Counted from the first letter of the stretch, positions 1 to 7,474 are shown. The stretch: DNA of 15,759 nucleotides from Clostridiales bacterium UBA6981 (GCA_002450075.1 DJYJ01000013.1:1-15759), one strand, 5' to 3'. Numbers and translations are program-made. Notes: generated from the sequence alone by a model not told the origin.

Positions 1-22
1 TACCAACTGAGCTAATCCCACC
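1..22 (-). tRNA. tRNA, 5' part only (cut by window edge; possibly tRNA-His)
   Basis: Read leftward, positions 22 to 1 give the acceptor 5' strand, T8-A9 and the start of the D arm (AGCTCAGTTGGTA) of a tRNA. The anticodon lies outside the window, so the identity cannot be read. The 5' strand has eight bases before T8-A9 (GGTGGGAT), one more than normal. That matches the extra G at position -1 typical of bacterial tRNA-His; alternatively the gene simply starts at 21. It is the most distal visible member of the leftward tRNA cluster. Confidence 0.75.
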
Positions 23-88
23 ATAACGTCCTCACAAACGGTGCAAGGACATCTTCCCGCCAAATCAAGCTCCGCTTGCTTTGGCGTC

Positions 89-165
89 TGGCACGCCAAG
101 AGGGATTCGAACCCCCGACCTACTGCTTAGAAGGCAGTTGCTCTATCCTGCTGAGCTATTGGCGC
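89..165 (-). tRNA. tRNA-Arg (anticodon TCT)
   Basis: The leftward strand folds as a full cloverleaf: acceptor GCGCCAA, T8-A9, D stem GCTC/GAGC, anticodon stem ACTGC/GCAGT with loop CTTCTAA, and T arm GGGGG-TTCGAAT-CCCTC. The anticodon TCT reads AGA/AGG codons for arginine. The 3' CCA is encoded (89-91). The first acceptor pair is G-T. It is the middle member of a cluster whose promoter lies at 307-336. Confidence 0.97.
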
Positions 166-201
166 ATATACGTGCTTCCCGCTCAGCAAGCGCAGCAAAA
201 C

Positions 202-275
202 TGGAGCGGGTGATGGGAATCGAACCCACGTATCCAGCTTGGAAGGCTGGTGTTCTACCATTGAACTACACCCGC
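202..275 (-). tRNA. tRNA-Gly (anticodon TCC)
   Basis: The leftward strand gives a complete 74-nt cloverleaf starting GCGGGTG-TA-GTTC. The anticodon stem CCAGC/GCTGG encloses loop CTTCCAA, so the anticodon is TCC and the tRNA reads GGA/GGG glycine codons. The T loop is TTCGATT and the CCA end is encoded at 202-204. It is the promoter-proximal gene of the cluster, about 32 bp downstream of the -10 box. Confidence 0.97.
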
Positions 276-306
276 AGGGGGGGCTCAATCCACATTCAGC
301 CTTGAG

Positions 307-336
307 ATAATACCACAGGCAACCCCCGAATGTCAA
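307..336 (-). promoter_or_regulatory. Sigma-A promoter of the leftward tRNA cluster
   Basis: On the minus strand TTGACA (331-336) and TATTAT (307-312) are separated by 18 bp. The -35 is a perfect consensus and the -10 a good one. The position just upstream of tRNA-Gly fits a stable-RNA promoter driving all three tRNAs. Confidence 0.85.
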
Positions 337-370
337 TCATTTTTCTTATTTTTTCCTTCCCGGACGCTGG

Positions 371-463
371 ATTCTTTTTTGATTTGGAAAAGAATACAAA
401 AAAATCTGTATAAAAGCTACAAATATTCAATTAATTTTTTAGTCGATTTAGCGCTTAGAAGCG
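371..463. repeat. Dyad symmetries upstream of the oppA promoter (possible operator region)
   Basis: The stretch between the two divergent promoters (337-473) is AT-rich and holds no gene. It contains an 8-bp inverted repeat ATTCTTTT/AAAAGAAT (371-378 and 388-395, 9-nt spacer), a 5-bp repeat ATACA/TGTAT (394-398 and 407-411), and the palindrome CGCTTAGAAGCG (452-463) ending 10 bp before the -35 box of oppA. These are candidate regulator sites; none matches a consensus I can name, including CodY. Confidence 0.35.
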
Positions 464-473
464 TCAAAGCGGA

Positions 474-502
474 TTGACAAAGAAGACTTCAACCGCTATA
501 AT
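474..502 (+). promoter_or_regulatory. Consensus sigma-A promoter of the opp operon
   Basis: TTGACA (474-479) and TATAAT (497-502) are both perfect and separated by exactly 17 bp. Transcription should start near 509, giving a leader of about 60 nt before oppA. A promoter this good suggests high basal expression limited by regulators or by the downstream hairpins. Confidence 0.95.
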
Positions 503-512
503 AGAAAAGCGA

Positions 513-549
513 AAATACATACCCAAACACTGTTCTCGCGTATGTATTT
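513..549 (+). promoter_or_regulatory. 5' leader hairpin of the opp mRNA
   Basis: AAATACATAC (513-522) and GTATGTATTT (540-549) form a perfect 10-bp stem with a 17-nt loop. It lies at the very 5' end of the predicted transcript and ends 8 nt before the AGGAGG ribosome site (558-563). Roles compatible with this position are mRNA 5' stabilisation or a DNA operator just downstream of the start point. There is no T run after it, so it is not an intrinsic terminator. Confidence 0.7.
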
Positions 550-570
550 AATAAAATAGGAGGAAATGAA

Positions 571-2607
571 ATGAAAAGATTTCTCGCACTGCTCCTTGCG
601 GTCGTGATGGTCTTCGCCCTTGCCGCCTGCGGCCAGAGCGCTGCTCCCGCCACTTCCGCGCCCGCCGACACTGCGACGGACGACAATTCCGGTGAAGCCG
701 CGCCTGCTGCGGAAGAATCGGGAAGAAATGAAGTTGATTCGTATAGCCTGCTCTATGCGTTCAACATCACCACGCTGGATTATCTCTATGATAACCACAG
801 CACCAACAGTGACTTCACCGCGAACTTCACCGAAGGTCTGCTCACCCAGGACAACCACGGCGTTCTCGTCCCCGGTATGGCCATCGAGTGGGCTCCCAAC
901 GAGGATGCTTCCGAGTGGACGTTCACCATTCGTGACGACGCTGTCTGGTCCACCGCTTCCGGTGAAGAGTATGCGCCTGTTACCGCTGAAGACTTTGTTA
1001 CCGGTCTGAAGCACGCCGCCGATTCCTCGAGCCTTGTCCTCGGCCTTGTCAAGCCCCTGATCAAGGGCCTTGCCGAGTATGCTGACGGCACCGGCAGCTG
1101 GGAAGACGTTGGCATCAAGGCTGACGGCAACAAGCTGGTCTACACCCTCACCGGCCCCTGCGGCTACTTCGATGGTCTGACCACCTACAACGTCCTCAGA
1201 CCTCTGAATGCTGAGTTCTTCGAATCCATGGGCGATTCCTTCGGCGCTGTTGATCCCGCCTCCATCCTGTACAACGGCTGCTACATCCTCTCCTCTGTCG
1301 TTCCCGGCCAGGAAGTCAAGTTTGACGCCAACCCGAACTACTACGACAAGGACAACGTTCATGTCAAGCACGTCACCGTCACCTACACCGACGGTAAGGA
1401 CCCGATGCAGAACTTCAACATGTTCGTGAATGGCGAAGTGACCACCACCGCCATCCAGCTCGGCCAGCCCGAGATGGTCGCGAAGGCCAACGAGCTCTAT
1501 CCGGACAATCAGTTCAAGGGCATGACCACCTCCACCTCTTTCTGGGGCGCTTTCAACTGGGATAGACAGTCCTACGCTCTCTGGACCGACGCCAACAAGA
1601 GCACCACTGCCAAGACCACTGACGACCAGAAGGCCGACACCCATGCCGCTATCCTCAACAAGTACTTCCGTCTCGGCGTTTACGCCGCCTACTCTGAGAA
1701 GGCTTACTATGAAGTCGCTCTCGGCGAGATCGCGGAAGACAGAGCCAGAAACACCCTCACTCCTTACACCTTCGCTGCACTGAGCACGGGCGAGTCCTAC
1801 GGTTCCCTCGTGACGAAGTACCTCGAGCAGGAAGAGGAAGCCTTCGTTGGCATCGATCTCAACGACGGCCAGGATGCCTGGTACAATCCTGAGAGAGCTG
1901 TTGCTTTCATGGAGAAGGCCAAGGCTGAACTCGGCGATTCCGTCAAGGAGTGGCCGGTACACCTCGACATGGTCGAGAACGGAACGGACGAACAGGCCAA
2001 GAACATGGCTCTTGCCATGCAGAAGTCCATCGAAGATGCGATCGGCGATTACGTCAAGATCGACCTCATCTTCCTTGACAACGACGAGCAGGTCAATGAC
2101 GCCTTCTTCACCAACGAGCGCGGCGAAGACAACTCTGTCGACCTCGCTTTCGCGGCTGGCTGGGGCCCGGACTACGGCGATCCTTACACCTACATCCACT
2201 GCTTCGACCCGTCTGACGGCGACATGATGCTCTACTCCGGCATCACCCCGATCATCACCGACAACACCCAGCGTCCTGCCTCCCAGACTGCGGCTCTCGA
2301 GGCCATCGGCCTGACCGAGATCAAGCCCCTGATGGATCAGGCGAACGCCGCCACCGGTGACGAGAGAATCGATCTCTTCGCCCAGGTTGAGGCCAAGCTG
2401 CTTGCCAACGGCATCCTCAGACCCTTTGCCACCAGAGGCGCCGGCCTCGGCGTGTCCAAGGTCAAGCCCTTCTCCGCCGGCTACGGCCTCTACGGTCAGG
2501 CTTCGACCAACATTGTTCCTTACTTCAAGTACATGGTCGTTTACGATCAGCCCGTCACGGCCGACGAGTACTATGCTGCTAAGGAAGCCTGGCTTGCTGG
2601 CAACTGA
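571..2607 (+). CDS. oppA: Oligopeptide ABC transporter substrate-binding lipoprotein (OppA/AmiA type)
   Basis: The 678-residue product is an extracytoplasmic family 5 (SBP_bac_5) solute receptor that captures peptides and hands them to the OppBC permease. It has a lipoprotein signal peptide with lipobox LAAC at residues 17-20, so mature Cys20 would be lipidated. An Ala/Pro/Asp/Glu-rich linker follows (about 21-52), then the binding fold with the family-typical N-terminal block (FTEGLLTQDNHG at 86-97, PGMAIEW at 101-107, WTFTIRDDAVWS at 116-127). The start is fixed by AGGAGG at 558-563, 7 nt upstream. The length is near that of streptococcal AmiA (about 650-660), well above E. coli OppA. Codon choice is strongly biased, as expected of an abundant protein. 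Peptide specificity cannot be read from the sequence. Confidence 0.95.
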   Translation: MKRFLALLLAVVMVFALAACGQSAAPATSAPADTATDDNSGEAAPAAEESGRNEVDSYSLLYAFNITTLDYLYDNHSTNSDFTANFTEGLLTQDNHGVLVPGMAIEWAPNEDASEWTFTIRDDAVWSTASGEEYAPVTAEDFVTGLKHAADSSSLVLGLVKPLIKGLAEYADGTGSWEDVGIKADGNKLVYTLTGPCGYFDGLTTYNVLRPLNAEFFESMGDSFGAVDPASILYNGCYILSSVVPGQEVKFDANPNYYDKDNVHVKHVTVTYTDGKDPMQNFNMFVNGEVTTTAIQLGQPEMVAKANELYPDNQFKGMTTSTSFWGAFNWDRQSYALWTDANKSTTAKTTDDQKADTHAAILNKYFRLGVYAAYSEKAYYEVALGEIAEDRARNTLTPYTFAALSTGESYGSLVTKYLEQEEEAFVGIDLNDGQDAWYNPERAVAFMEKAKAELGDSVKEWPVHLDMVENGTDEQAKNMALAMQKSIEDAIGDYVKIDLIFLDNDEQVNDAFFTNERGEDNSVDLAFAAGWGPDYGDPYTYIHCFDPSDGDMMLYSGITPIITDNTQRPASQTAALEAIGLTEIKPLMDQANAATGDERIDLFAQVEAKLLANGILRPFATRGAGLGVSKVKPFSAGYGLYGQASTNIVPYFKYMVVYDQPVTADEYYAAKEAWLAGN

Positions 2608-2656
2608 TATCTGATTTCCCACAGCATTTCGCAAATTCTGAATAAGCTATAGAAAA

Positions 2657-2691
2657 TGAGAGCTAGAAGATGCTCATTCCTCTAGCTCTCA
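2657..2691 (+). promoter_or_regulatory. Intergenic hairpin between oppA and oppB
   Basis: TGAGAGCTAGA (2657-2667) pairs perfectly with TCTAGCTCTCA (2681-2691) around a 13-nt loop. After one mismatch four more pairs extend the stem (GAAA 2652-2655 with TTTC 2693-2696). There is no long T run, so it is more likely a processing or 3'-stabilising element, or a leaky attenuator, that keeps oppA mRNA in excess over the membrane genes. It ends 8-12 nt before the oppB ribosome site. Confidence 0.7.
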
Positions 2692-2716
2692 GTTTCTCTT
2701 GTTAGGAGTTGTTCTC

Positions 2717-4216
2717 ATGAGCAAGGGTTATATCCTTAAGAGACTGATTCGATCGGTCATTTCCATTCTGTTGATAATGCTGATCGTTTTCACCCTGGTC
2801 TATACGCTCGTTCCGCGCAACAGTATCTTTTCCGGCGACGACGGATACAGAAAGCTTGCCTCAAAGCCGGACGACAAGACTGACTACATGTATAATATCT
2901 GGCAGAAGCTCGGATATCTGACCTTCGTGCGCTCCACCGACTATTTCCAGACGCTCTATGCGGTGGATTCTCCGGAGATGGCCGCTGCGCTCGAGCCGGG
3001 TTCGGAAGCCGGTGAACAGTTCAAGGCTAAATACGAAGCCGAGGGGTATACGGTCGAACAGTATACCAAAAGCGGACGTTACTACGCCTATAAGGACATT
3101 CCTGTTATCAAGCATGTAGCAGTCTGGTTTTCAGATCTGATCGAGATCGACACACCGATGTCTGTTCAGGATGAAAACAATCCGGACCTGAAGCGCGGGC
3201 TCTCTTTCGGCAGAACCGAATCGGGCGGCATCGCTCTTATAGGAAGCGGAACGACTCACAAATACCTGATCTATACCGACAGCCACTTCCCCTGGCTGCA
3301 TCAGAATGTCATCAAGCTCTGCTTTGGCGATTCCTATCCCACGTATCAGGGGCTTGATGTTATGTCTGTCCTGTTCCAGACGCAGGGAACAGAAGTTAAA
3401 AGACCGGTAACATACGCGACCGGCAAGGAAGCCGAATCCGGTATCATCTTCGGTTCGCTTACTTATAAGAAAATTCTCGACCGTCTTGATCGGCAGAAAT
3501 TTGTCGACAACTATGCGACCTTCCAGACGGCTAAGAATCAGCCGTCCATGATCGGTACTTCCTTTATTATCGGCATCTTTGCCATGCTGATCTCCTATGG
3601 CCTGGGTCTGCCCATCGGTATCCTGATGGCCAGGAAGAAAGACAAGCTTGCCGATAAACTGGGCATGGTCTATATCATCTTTATCATCGCAGTGCCATCG
3701 CTGGCATACATCTATTTGTTCCGGTATTTTGCCACCGCGGCCTTCGACCTGCCGTCCGTTTTCACGACCTACGGCGCGTCTGATATCCGCTCGTGGATCC
3801 TTCCTACGATTTCGCTTGCACTCCCGTCCATTGCCAGCCTGATGCTTTGGACCAGAAGATATGTTGTGGACCAGATGAGCCAGGACTATGTCAAGTTCGC
3901 AAAGGCGAAGGGCCTCAACCAGAGAGAGATTTTCAACAACCACATCTTTAAAAACGCAAGTATTCCGATCGCGCAGGGAATCCCGGCCTCTCTTGCCGGA
4001 TGCATTGCCGGCGCCATCATTACCGAATCCATCTACGCCGTTGGCGGCATGGGCAAAATGCTTCCGAACGCGATCCAGCAGCACAACAACGTAATGGTCG
4101 TGGCACTGGCCTTTATCTTCTCCACTGTTTCAGTGCTGTCCGTGCTGGCCGGAGATATTATCCTGACAAAGGTCGATCCGCGCATTTCGCTCACAGAAAA
4201 GGCAGGGAGATCATAA
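2717..4216 (+). CDS. oppB: Oligopeptide ABC transporter permease (OppB/AmiC type)
   Basis: The 499-residue protein is one of the two membrane subunits forming the peptide channel. TM1 is at about 10-33. A large extracytoplasmic region (about 40-275) follows, then five helices (roughly 278-303, 317-339, 360-380, 424-446, 459-480). The cytoplasmic EAA-type coupling loop is at 388-414 (DYVKFAKAKGLNQREIF). Ordinary OppB/DppB proteins are about 300-340 residues. The extra length lies in the TM1-TM2 loop and matches Firmicute AmiC (about 498). The ATG at 2717 is chosen because AGGAG (2704-2708) sits 8 nt before it; an in-frame TTG at 2699 lacks a site. The gene overlaps oppC by 1 nt (TAATG). Confidence 0.93.
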   Translation: MSKGYILKRLIRSVISILLIMLIVFTLVYTLVPRNSIFSGDDGYRKLASKPDDKTDYMYNIWQKLGYLTFVRSTDYFQTLYAVDSPEMAAALEPGSEAGEQFKAKYEAEGYTVEQYTKSGRYYAYKDIPVIKHVAVWFSDLIEIDTPMSVQDENNPDLKRGLSFGRTESGGIALIGSGTTHKYLIYTDSHFPWLHQNVIKLCFGDSYPTYQGLDVMSVLFQTQGTEVKRPVTYATGKEAESGIIFGSLTYKKILDRLDRQKFVDNYATFQTAKNQPSMIGTSFIIGIFAMLISYGLGLPIGILMARKKDKLADKLGMVYIIFIIAVPSLAYIYLFRYFATAAFDLPSVFTTYGASDIRSWILPTISLALPSIASLMLWTRRYVVDQMSQDYVKFAKAKGLNQREIFNNHIFKNASIPIAQGIPASLAGCIAGAIITESIYAVGGMGKMLPNAIQQHNNVMVVALAFIFSTVSVLSVLAGDIILTKVDPRISLTEKAGRS

Positions 4217-5154
4217 TGGACGAGAAAAATTTGGAAAACAAAAATGATCTCTTCGGATTTGCATCTTTTGATAAATATGAATCCGAACACATTGCCGCGC
4301 CGCAGTATTCCTACTGGAAGTCCGTATGGCGTACATTCGTAAAAAACAAATTTACCGTTGCCGTCGCCATACTGATGCTCGTTCTGGTGCTTTTCGCGCT
4401 GATCCAGCCGTCGATCTCCGGATACGATCCGCTAATCGCCCCGAATGTCAACAACTCTGAGATGAGATTCATCAAGCCCTGTGCCGAGCATATCTTCGGC
4501 ACCGACAATCTGGGCAACGAGGTGTTCGACGTCGTCTGGGCCGGTGCCAGAAACTCGATCATCATCAGCTTCGTCTGCACCTTCATTACCATGTTCATCG
4601 GCGTTGTGGTCGGCGCGATCTGGGGCTTCTCCAAGAGTATGGACAAGTGGATGCTTGAGATTTACAACATCGTATCCAACGTCCCGTTCCTTCTTCTGGC
4701 GATGATCCTCTCTTACGTTCTCGGCGCCGGCATGGGAACCTTGATTTTCGTTATGTGCGTGACCGAGTGGGTGTTTGTCGCATTCTTTATCCGCACCCAG
4801 GTCATGATCATCCGTGACAGAGAGTATAACCTCGCTTCCAAGTGCCTCGGCACGAGCACCTGGACCATGATCAAGAACAATATCCTTCCCTACCTGATCT
4901 CGGTCATTATGACCTATGTCTCGAGAATGATCCCCTCTCTGATCTCCTATGAGGTATTTCTTTCGTACATGGGCCTCGGCCTTGGCGTGACGAAAGCATC
5001 TCTCGGCCGCATGATCTCGATCTACACTTCGTATATGAACGGATATCCGCATCTGTTCTGGATCCCGGTTACCGTGCTTGCCGTCCTCTCCATTTCTCTC
5101 TATATCGTCGGTCAGAGACTCGCGGATGCGGCTGACCCGCGTACGCATATGTAA
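4216..5154 (+). CDS. oppC: Oligopeptide ABC transporter permease (OppC/AmiD type)
   Basis: The 312-residue inner-membrane subunit partners OppB. It has a cytoplasmic N-terminus (1-44), then about six helices (45-66, 114-137, 152-172, 174-195, 228-250, 280-299). The OppC-type signature HIFGTDNLGNEVFDVVWAGA is at 92-111, and the EAA coupling loop is around 202-226 (REYNLASKCLG then NNILPYL). The length matches AmiD (308). The ATG at 4216 is preceded by AGGGAG and shares its A with the oppB stop codon, indicating translational coupling. A longer open frame upstream is only the oppB shadow. It ends 16 nt before oppD. Confidence 0.94.
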   Translation: MDEKNLENKNDLFGFASFDKYESEHIAAPQYSYWKSVWRTFVKNKFTVAVAILMLVLVLFALIQPSISGYDPLIAPNVNNSEMRFIKPCAEHIFGTDNLGNEVFDVVWAGARNSIIISFVCTFITMFIGVVVGAIWGFSKSMDKWMLEIYNIVSNVPFLLLAMILSYVLGAGMGTLIFVMCVTEWVFVAFFIRTQVMIIRDREYNLASKCLGTSTWTMIKNNILPYLISVIMTYVSRMIPSLISYEVFLSYMGLGLGVTKASLGRMISIYTSYMNGYPHLFWIPVTVLAVLSISLYIVGQRLADAADPRTHM

Positions 5155-5170
5155 GGAGGGAAGCAGGATA

Positions 5171-6244
5171 ATGGACGAAACGAAAAATGTAATCATTTCC
5201 GCAAAAGACATCGAGGTCAAGTTCCGCGTTCGCGACAAGTATCTCACGGCCATCCGGAATGTTTCCCTGGATTTGTATGAGGGAGAGACCTTTGCCATCG
5301 TCGGCGAGTCCGGCTCCGGCAAATCGGTGTTCACCAAGACCTTTACGGGCATGCTGGAGTCCAACGGAACGATCTCGAACGGCTCTGTCATGTTCCACGG
5401 AAAGGATCTGACCAAGCTCAGGACAGACAAGGACTGGGAAGGCATCCGCGGTGCGAAGATCTCCACGATCTTCCAGGACCCCATGACCTCCCTCAACCCG
5501 ATCCGTACCATCGGCTCGCAGATCACCGAAGTCATCGAAAAGCACCAGAAGATCTCCAAGGCCGAGGCAAAGCAGCAGGCCATCGAGATGATGGACCGCG
5601 TCGGTATCCCGGATGCGGCCAACCGTTTTGACGAGTATCCCTTCCAGTATTCCGGCGGTATGCGTCAGCGTATCGTGATTGCCATTGCGCTGAGCTGCCA
5701 TCCCGAGATCCTGATCTGCGACGAGCCTACGACGGCTTTGGATGTCACCATCCAGGCGCAGATCATCAAGCTGATCCGCGATCTGCAGAAGGAGCTTGGC
5801 TTTACCACGCTCTACATCACGCACGACCTCGGCGTTGTGGCCAACGTGGCCGACCGTGTCGGCGTCATGTACGGCGGCCAGATCATCGAATACGGCACGG
5901 TCGAGGAGATCTTCTTCGATCCGAGACATCCCTATACATGGGCTCTTTTGTCCAGCCTTCCGCAGCTTGGCGTGAAGGGAGAGGATCTGTTCTACATCAC
6001 GGGCACGCCGCCTTCTCTGTTCAACGAGATCAAGGGCGATGCGTTCGCACCGCGCAACGAGCACGCTCTCAACATCGATTTCCAGGAGGAGCCGCCCTTC
6101 TTCAAAGTGAGCGACACGCACTATGCCAAGACCTGGCTGCTTGATCCGCGTGCGCCGAAGCTTGAAAAGCCAGAGGTCATCCGTGACCTGCATGAGAAGA
6201 TCAAACTGATGACGGATAAGGGAGGTGCTTTCCATGTCGACTGA
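5171..6244 (+). CDS. oppD: Oligopeptide ABC transporter ATPase (OppD/AmiE type)
   Basis: The 357-residue cytoplasmic ATPase energises peptide import. Motifs: Walker A GESGSGKS (45-52), Q-loop Q102, signature SGGMRQR (161-167), Walker B LICDEP (181-186), D-loop ALD (189-191), and switch His218. The C-terminal oligopeptide/dipeptide extension (about 280-330) is present, but its four usual cysteines are replaced: GDAFAPRNEHALNID and later YAKTWLL, where many OppD/DppD proteins have GC..F..RC..A...C and a further Cys. This follows Firmicute AmiE/OppD proteins as I recall them. Start by AGGAGGG (5154-5160), 10 nt upstream of ATG. Overlaps oppF by 11 nt. Confidence 0.95.
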   Translation: MDETKNVIISAKDIEVKFRVRDKYLTAIRNVSLDLYEGETFAIVGESGSGKSVFTKTFTGMLESNGTISNGSVMFHGKDLTKLRTDKDWEGIRGAKISTIFQDPMTSLNPIRTIGSQITEVIEKHQKISKAEAKQQAIEMMDRVGIPDAANRFDEYPFQYSGGMRQRIVIAIALSCHPEILICDEPTTALDVTIQAQIIKLIRDLQKELGFTTLYITHDLGVVANVADRVGVMYGGQIIEYGTVEEIFFDPRHPYTWALLSSLPQLGVKGEDLFYITGTPPSLFNEIKGDAFAPRNEHALNIDFQEEPPFFKVSDTHYAKTWLLDPRAPKLEKPEVIRDLHEKIKLMTDKGGAFHVD

Positions 6245-7196
6245 AGACAGAGAAGTGATCCTGTCCATCAAACACGTTGACGTGACCTTCGAAACAGGAC
6301 ACAAAAAGAAACTGCGCGCTGTAAAAGACGCAAACTTTGACATCTATAAGGGCGAGACTTTCGCGCTGGTCGGTGAATCCGGCTCGGGCAAAACGACGCT
6401 GGGACGCGCCATCATGCGCATCAACCCCTGCAGCGCCGGCGAGATCCTCTTCGAGGGCAAACGCATCTCCGGCAAAATCTCCCGGGAAGAGGACCGCAAT
6501 GTGGTCCGCAACATCCAGATGATTTTCCAGGATCCTGCCGCTTCCCTCAACGAGCGCGCTACGATCGAGTACTGTGTATCCGAAGGTCTGTACAACTTCC
6601 ATCTCTACAAGGATGAGAACGAGCGGATCGAAAAGGTAGACCGCGCGCTTGAATCTGTGGGTCTGCTGCCGGAGCACAAATCGCGCTATCCGCACGAGTT
6701 TTCCGGCGGTCAGCGTCAGCGCGTCGGCATTGCGCGCGCGATGATCATGGATCCCAAGTTCATCGTCGCGGACGAGCCGATCTCGGCTCTGGATGTTTCG
6801 ATCCGTGCGCAGGTGCTGAACCTGATGAACAAGCTCAAGGCTGAAAGAAACCTGACCTATCTTTTCATCGCGCATGACCTGTCCGTCGTCCGCTTCATTG
6901 CTGACAGGATCGCGGTCATCCATCTCGGCGAGATCGTCGAGATCGCCGAATCCGAAACGCTGTTCAAGTATCCGATGCACCCCTACACCGTATCACTGCT
7001 TTCGGCGGTTCCGATGCCGGACCCGATCGTGGAAAAAACGAGACATCACATCGTCTACGACCCGTCCAAACTCGAGCAGACCGATGAGCAGCGTGAGCTG
7101 CGTGAAGTGCGTCCGGGCCATTTCGTGTTCTGCACGAACAACGAGTTCACCCGGTACCGGGAGAAAATGGACCGGATGGAGCAGGAGCTCGGCTGA
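6234..7196 (+). CDS. oppF: Oligopeptide ABC transporter ATPase (OppF/AmiF type)
   Basis: The 320-residue second ATPase forms a heterodimer with OppD. Motifs: Walker A GESGSGKT (47-54), Q-loop Q99, signature SGGQRQR (157-163), Walker B FIVADEP (176-182), D-loop ALD (185-187), and switch His214. The C-terminal extension (about 245-298, MHPYTVSLLSAVP to EVRPGHFVFC) is the usual OppF/AmiF tail. The ATG at 6234 has GGAGG (6221-6225) 8 nt upstream; an in-frame GTG at 6225 lies inside that ribosome site and is rejected. The start is inside oppD, suggesting coupled translation and balanced subunits. A terminator begins 3 nt after the stop. Confidence 0.95.
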   Translation: MSTEDREVILSIKHVDVTFETGHKKKLRAVKDANFDIYKGETFALVGESGSGKTTLGRAIMRINPCSAGEILFEGKRISGKISREEDRNVVRNIQMIFQDPAASLNERATIEYCVSEGLYNFHLYKDENERIEKVDRALESVGLLPEHKSRYPHEFSGGQRQRVGIARAMIMDPKFIVADEPISALDVSIRAQVLNLMNKLKAERNLTYLFIAHDLSVVRFIADRIAVIHLGEIVEIAESETLFKYPMHPYTVSLLSAVPMPDPIVEKTRHHIVYDPSKLEQTDEQRELREVRPGHFVFCTNNEFTRYREKMDRMEQELG

Positions 7197-7198
7197 AA

Positions 7199-7246
7199 AG
7201 CAAAAAAGAAGATCAAACCGTTATCGGTTTGATCTTCTTTTTTGCT
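7199..7246. terminator. Strong intrinsic terminator of the opp operon (works both ways)
   Basis: A perfect 22-bp stem (7199-7220 with 7225-7246) closes a TTAT loop. The outer part of each arm is a run of six A or six T, so U tracts are produced on either strand. It ends the rightward opp transcript and could also stop leftward transcription coming from the DUF3899-like gene. Confidence 0.95.
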
Positions 7247-7261
7247 GCCATTTTAATACTA

Positions 7262-7459
7262 TTTTCGATTAAAAGCAGACACTTTTCATTGAAAAGGTGC
7301 CGCCGGACGCGTCACCCCCTCGGCGTCAGAAACGCAGAGGACGTCTGCGGCGCATAAGTTCGGCATACGAAATCAAAGATTTCGAGCCTCACTTATCATA
7401 CAGATTCCGACGCGCTGACGCGCTGTTAAAAGCAGACTTTGTCTACTTTTAATGGGAAA
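7262..7459. mobile_element. MITE-like structured repeat element
   Basis: About 198 bp with no plausible gene, bounded by 19-bp terminal inverted repeats with three mismatches (7262-7280 and 7441-7459; core ATTAAAAGCAGAC against GTCTACTTTTAAT). A CTA triplet abuts each end (7259-7261 and 7460-7462), a possible target duplication. Inside are a 3' end hairpin (TTAAAAGCAGAC 7426-7437 with 7441-7452), a long imperfect hairpin (7354-7396, inner stem CGAAATC/GATTTCG), a small hairpin (7333-7349), another at 7280-7299, and a tandem GACGCGCT pair (7409-7424). This architecture fits a non-autonomous element or a structured intergenic repeat. Copy number could not be checked. Confidence 0.5.
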
Positions 7460-7474
7460 CTATTATAAGCGCTT

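Noticed and set aside
81..305. 74-codon frame across the tRNA cluster
   Set aside because: It covers two complete tRNA genes on the other strand; its peptide is the familiar translation artefact of tRNA antisense.
371..395. CodY-binding box upstream of opp
   Set aside because: ATTCTTTT/AAAAGAAT with a 9-nt spacer does not match the AATTTTCWGAAAATT pattern; kept only as an unnamed dyad.
496..2634. 712-codon open frame antisense to oppA
   Set aside because: It is codon-aligned with oppA and stays open because oppA avoids TTA, CTA and TCA codons. Its translation is low-complexity Val/Gly/Glu with no family resemblance, and it lacks a ribosome site.
3131..4084. 317-codon antisense frame within oppB
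   Set aside because: A codon-bias shadow of a clearly real permease gene; the translation is charged and unrelated to any family I know.
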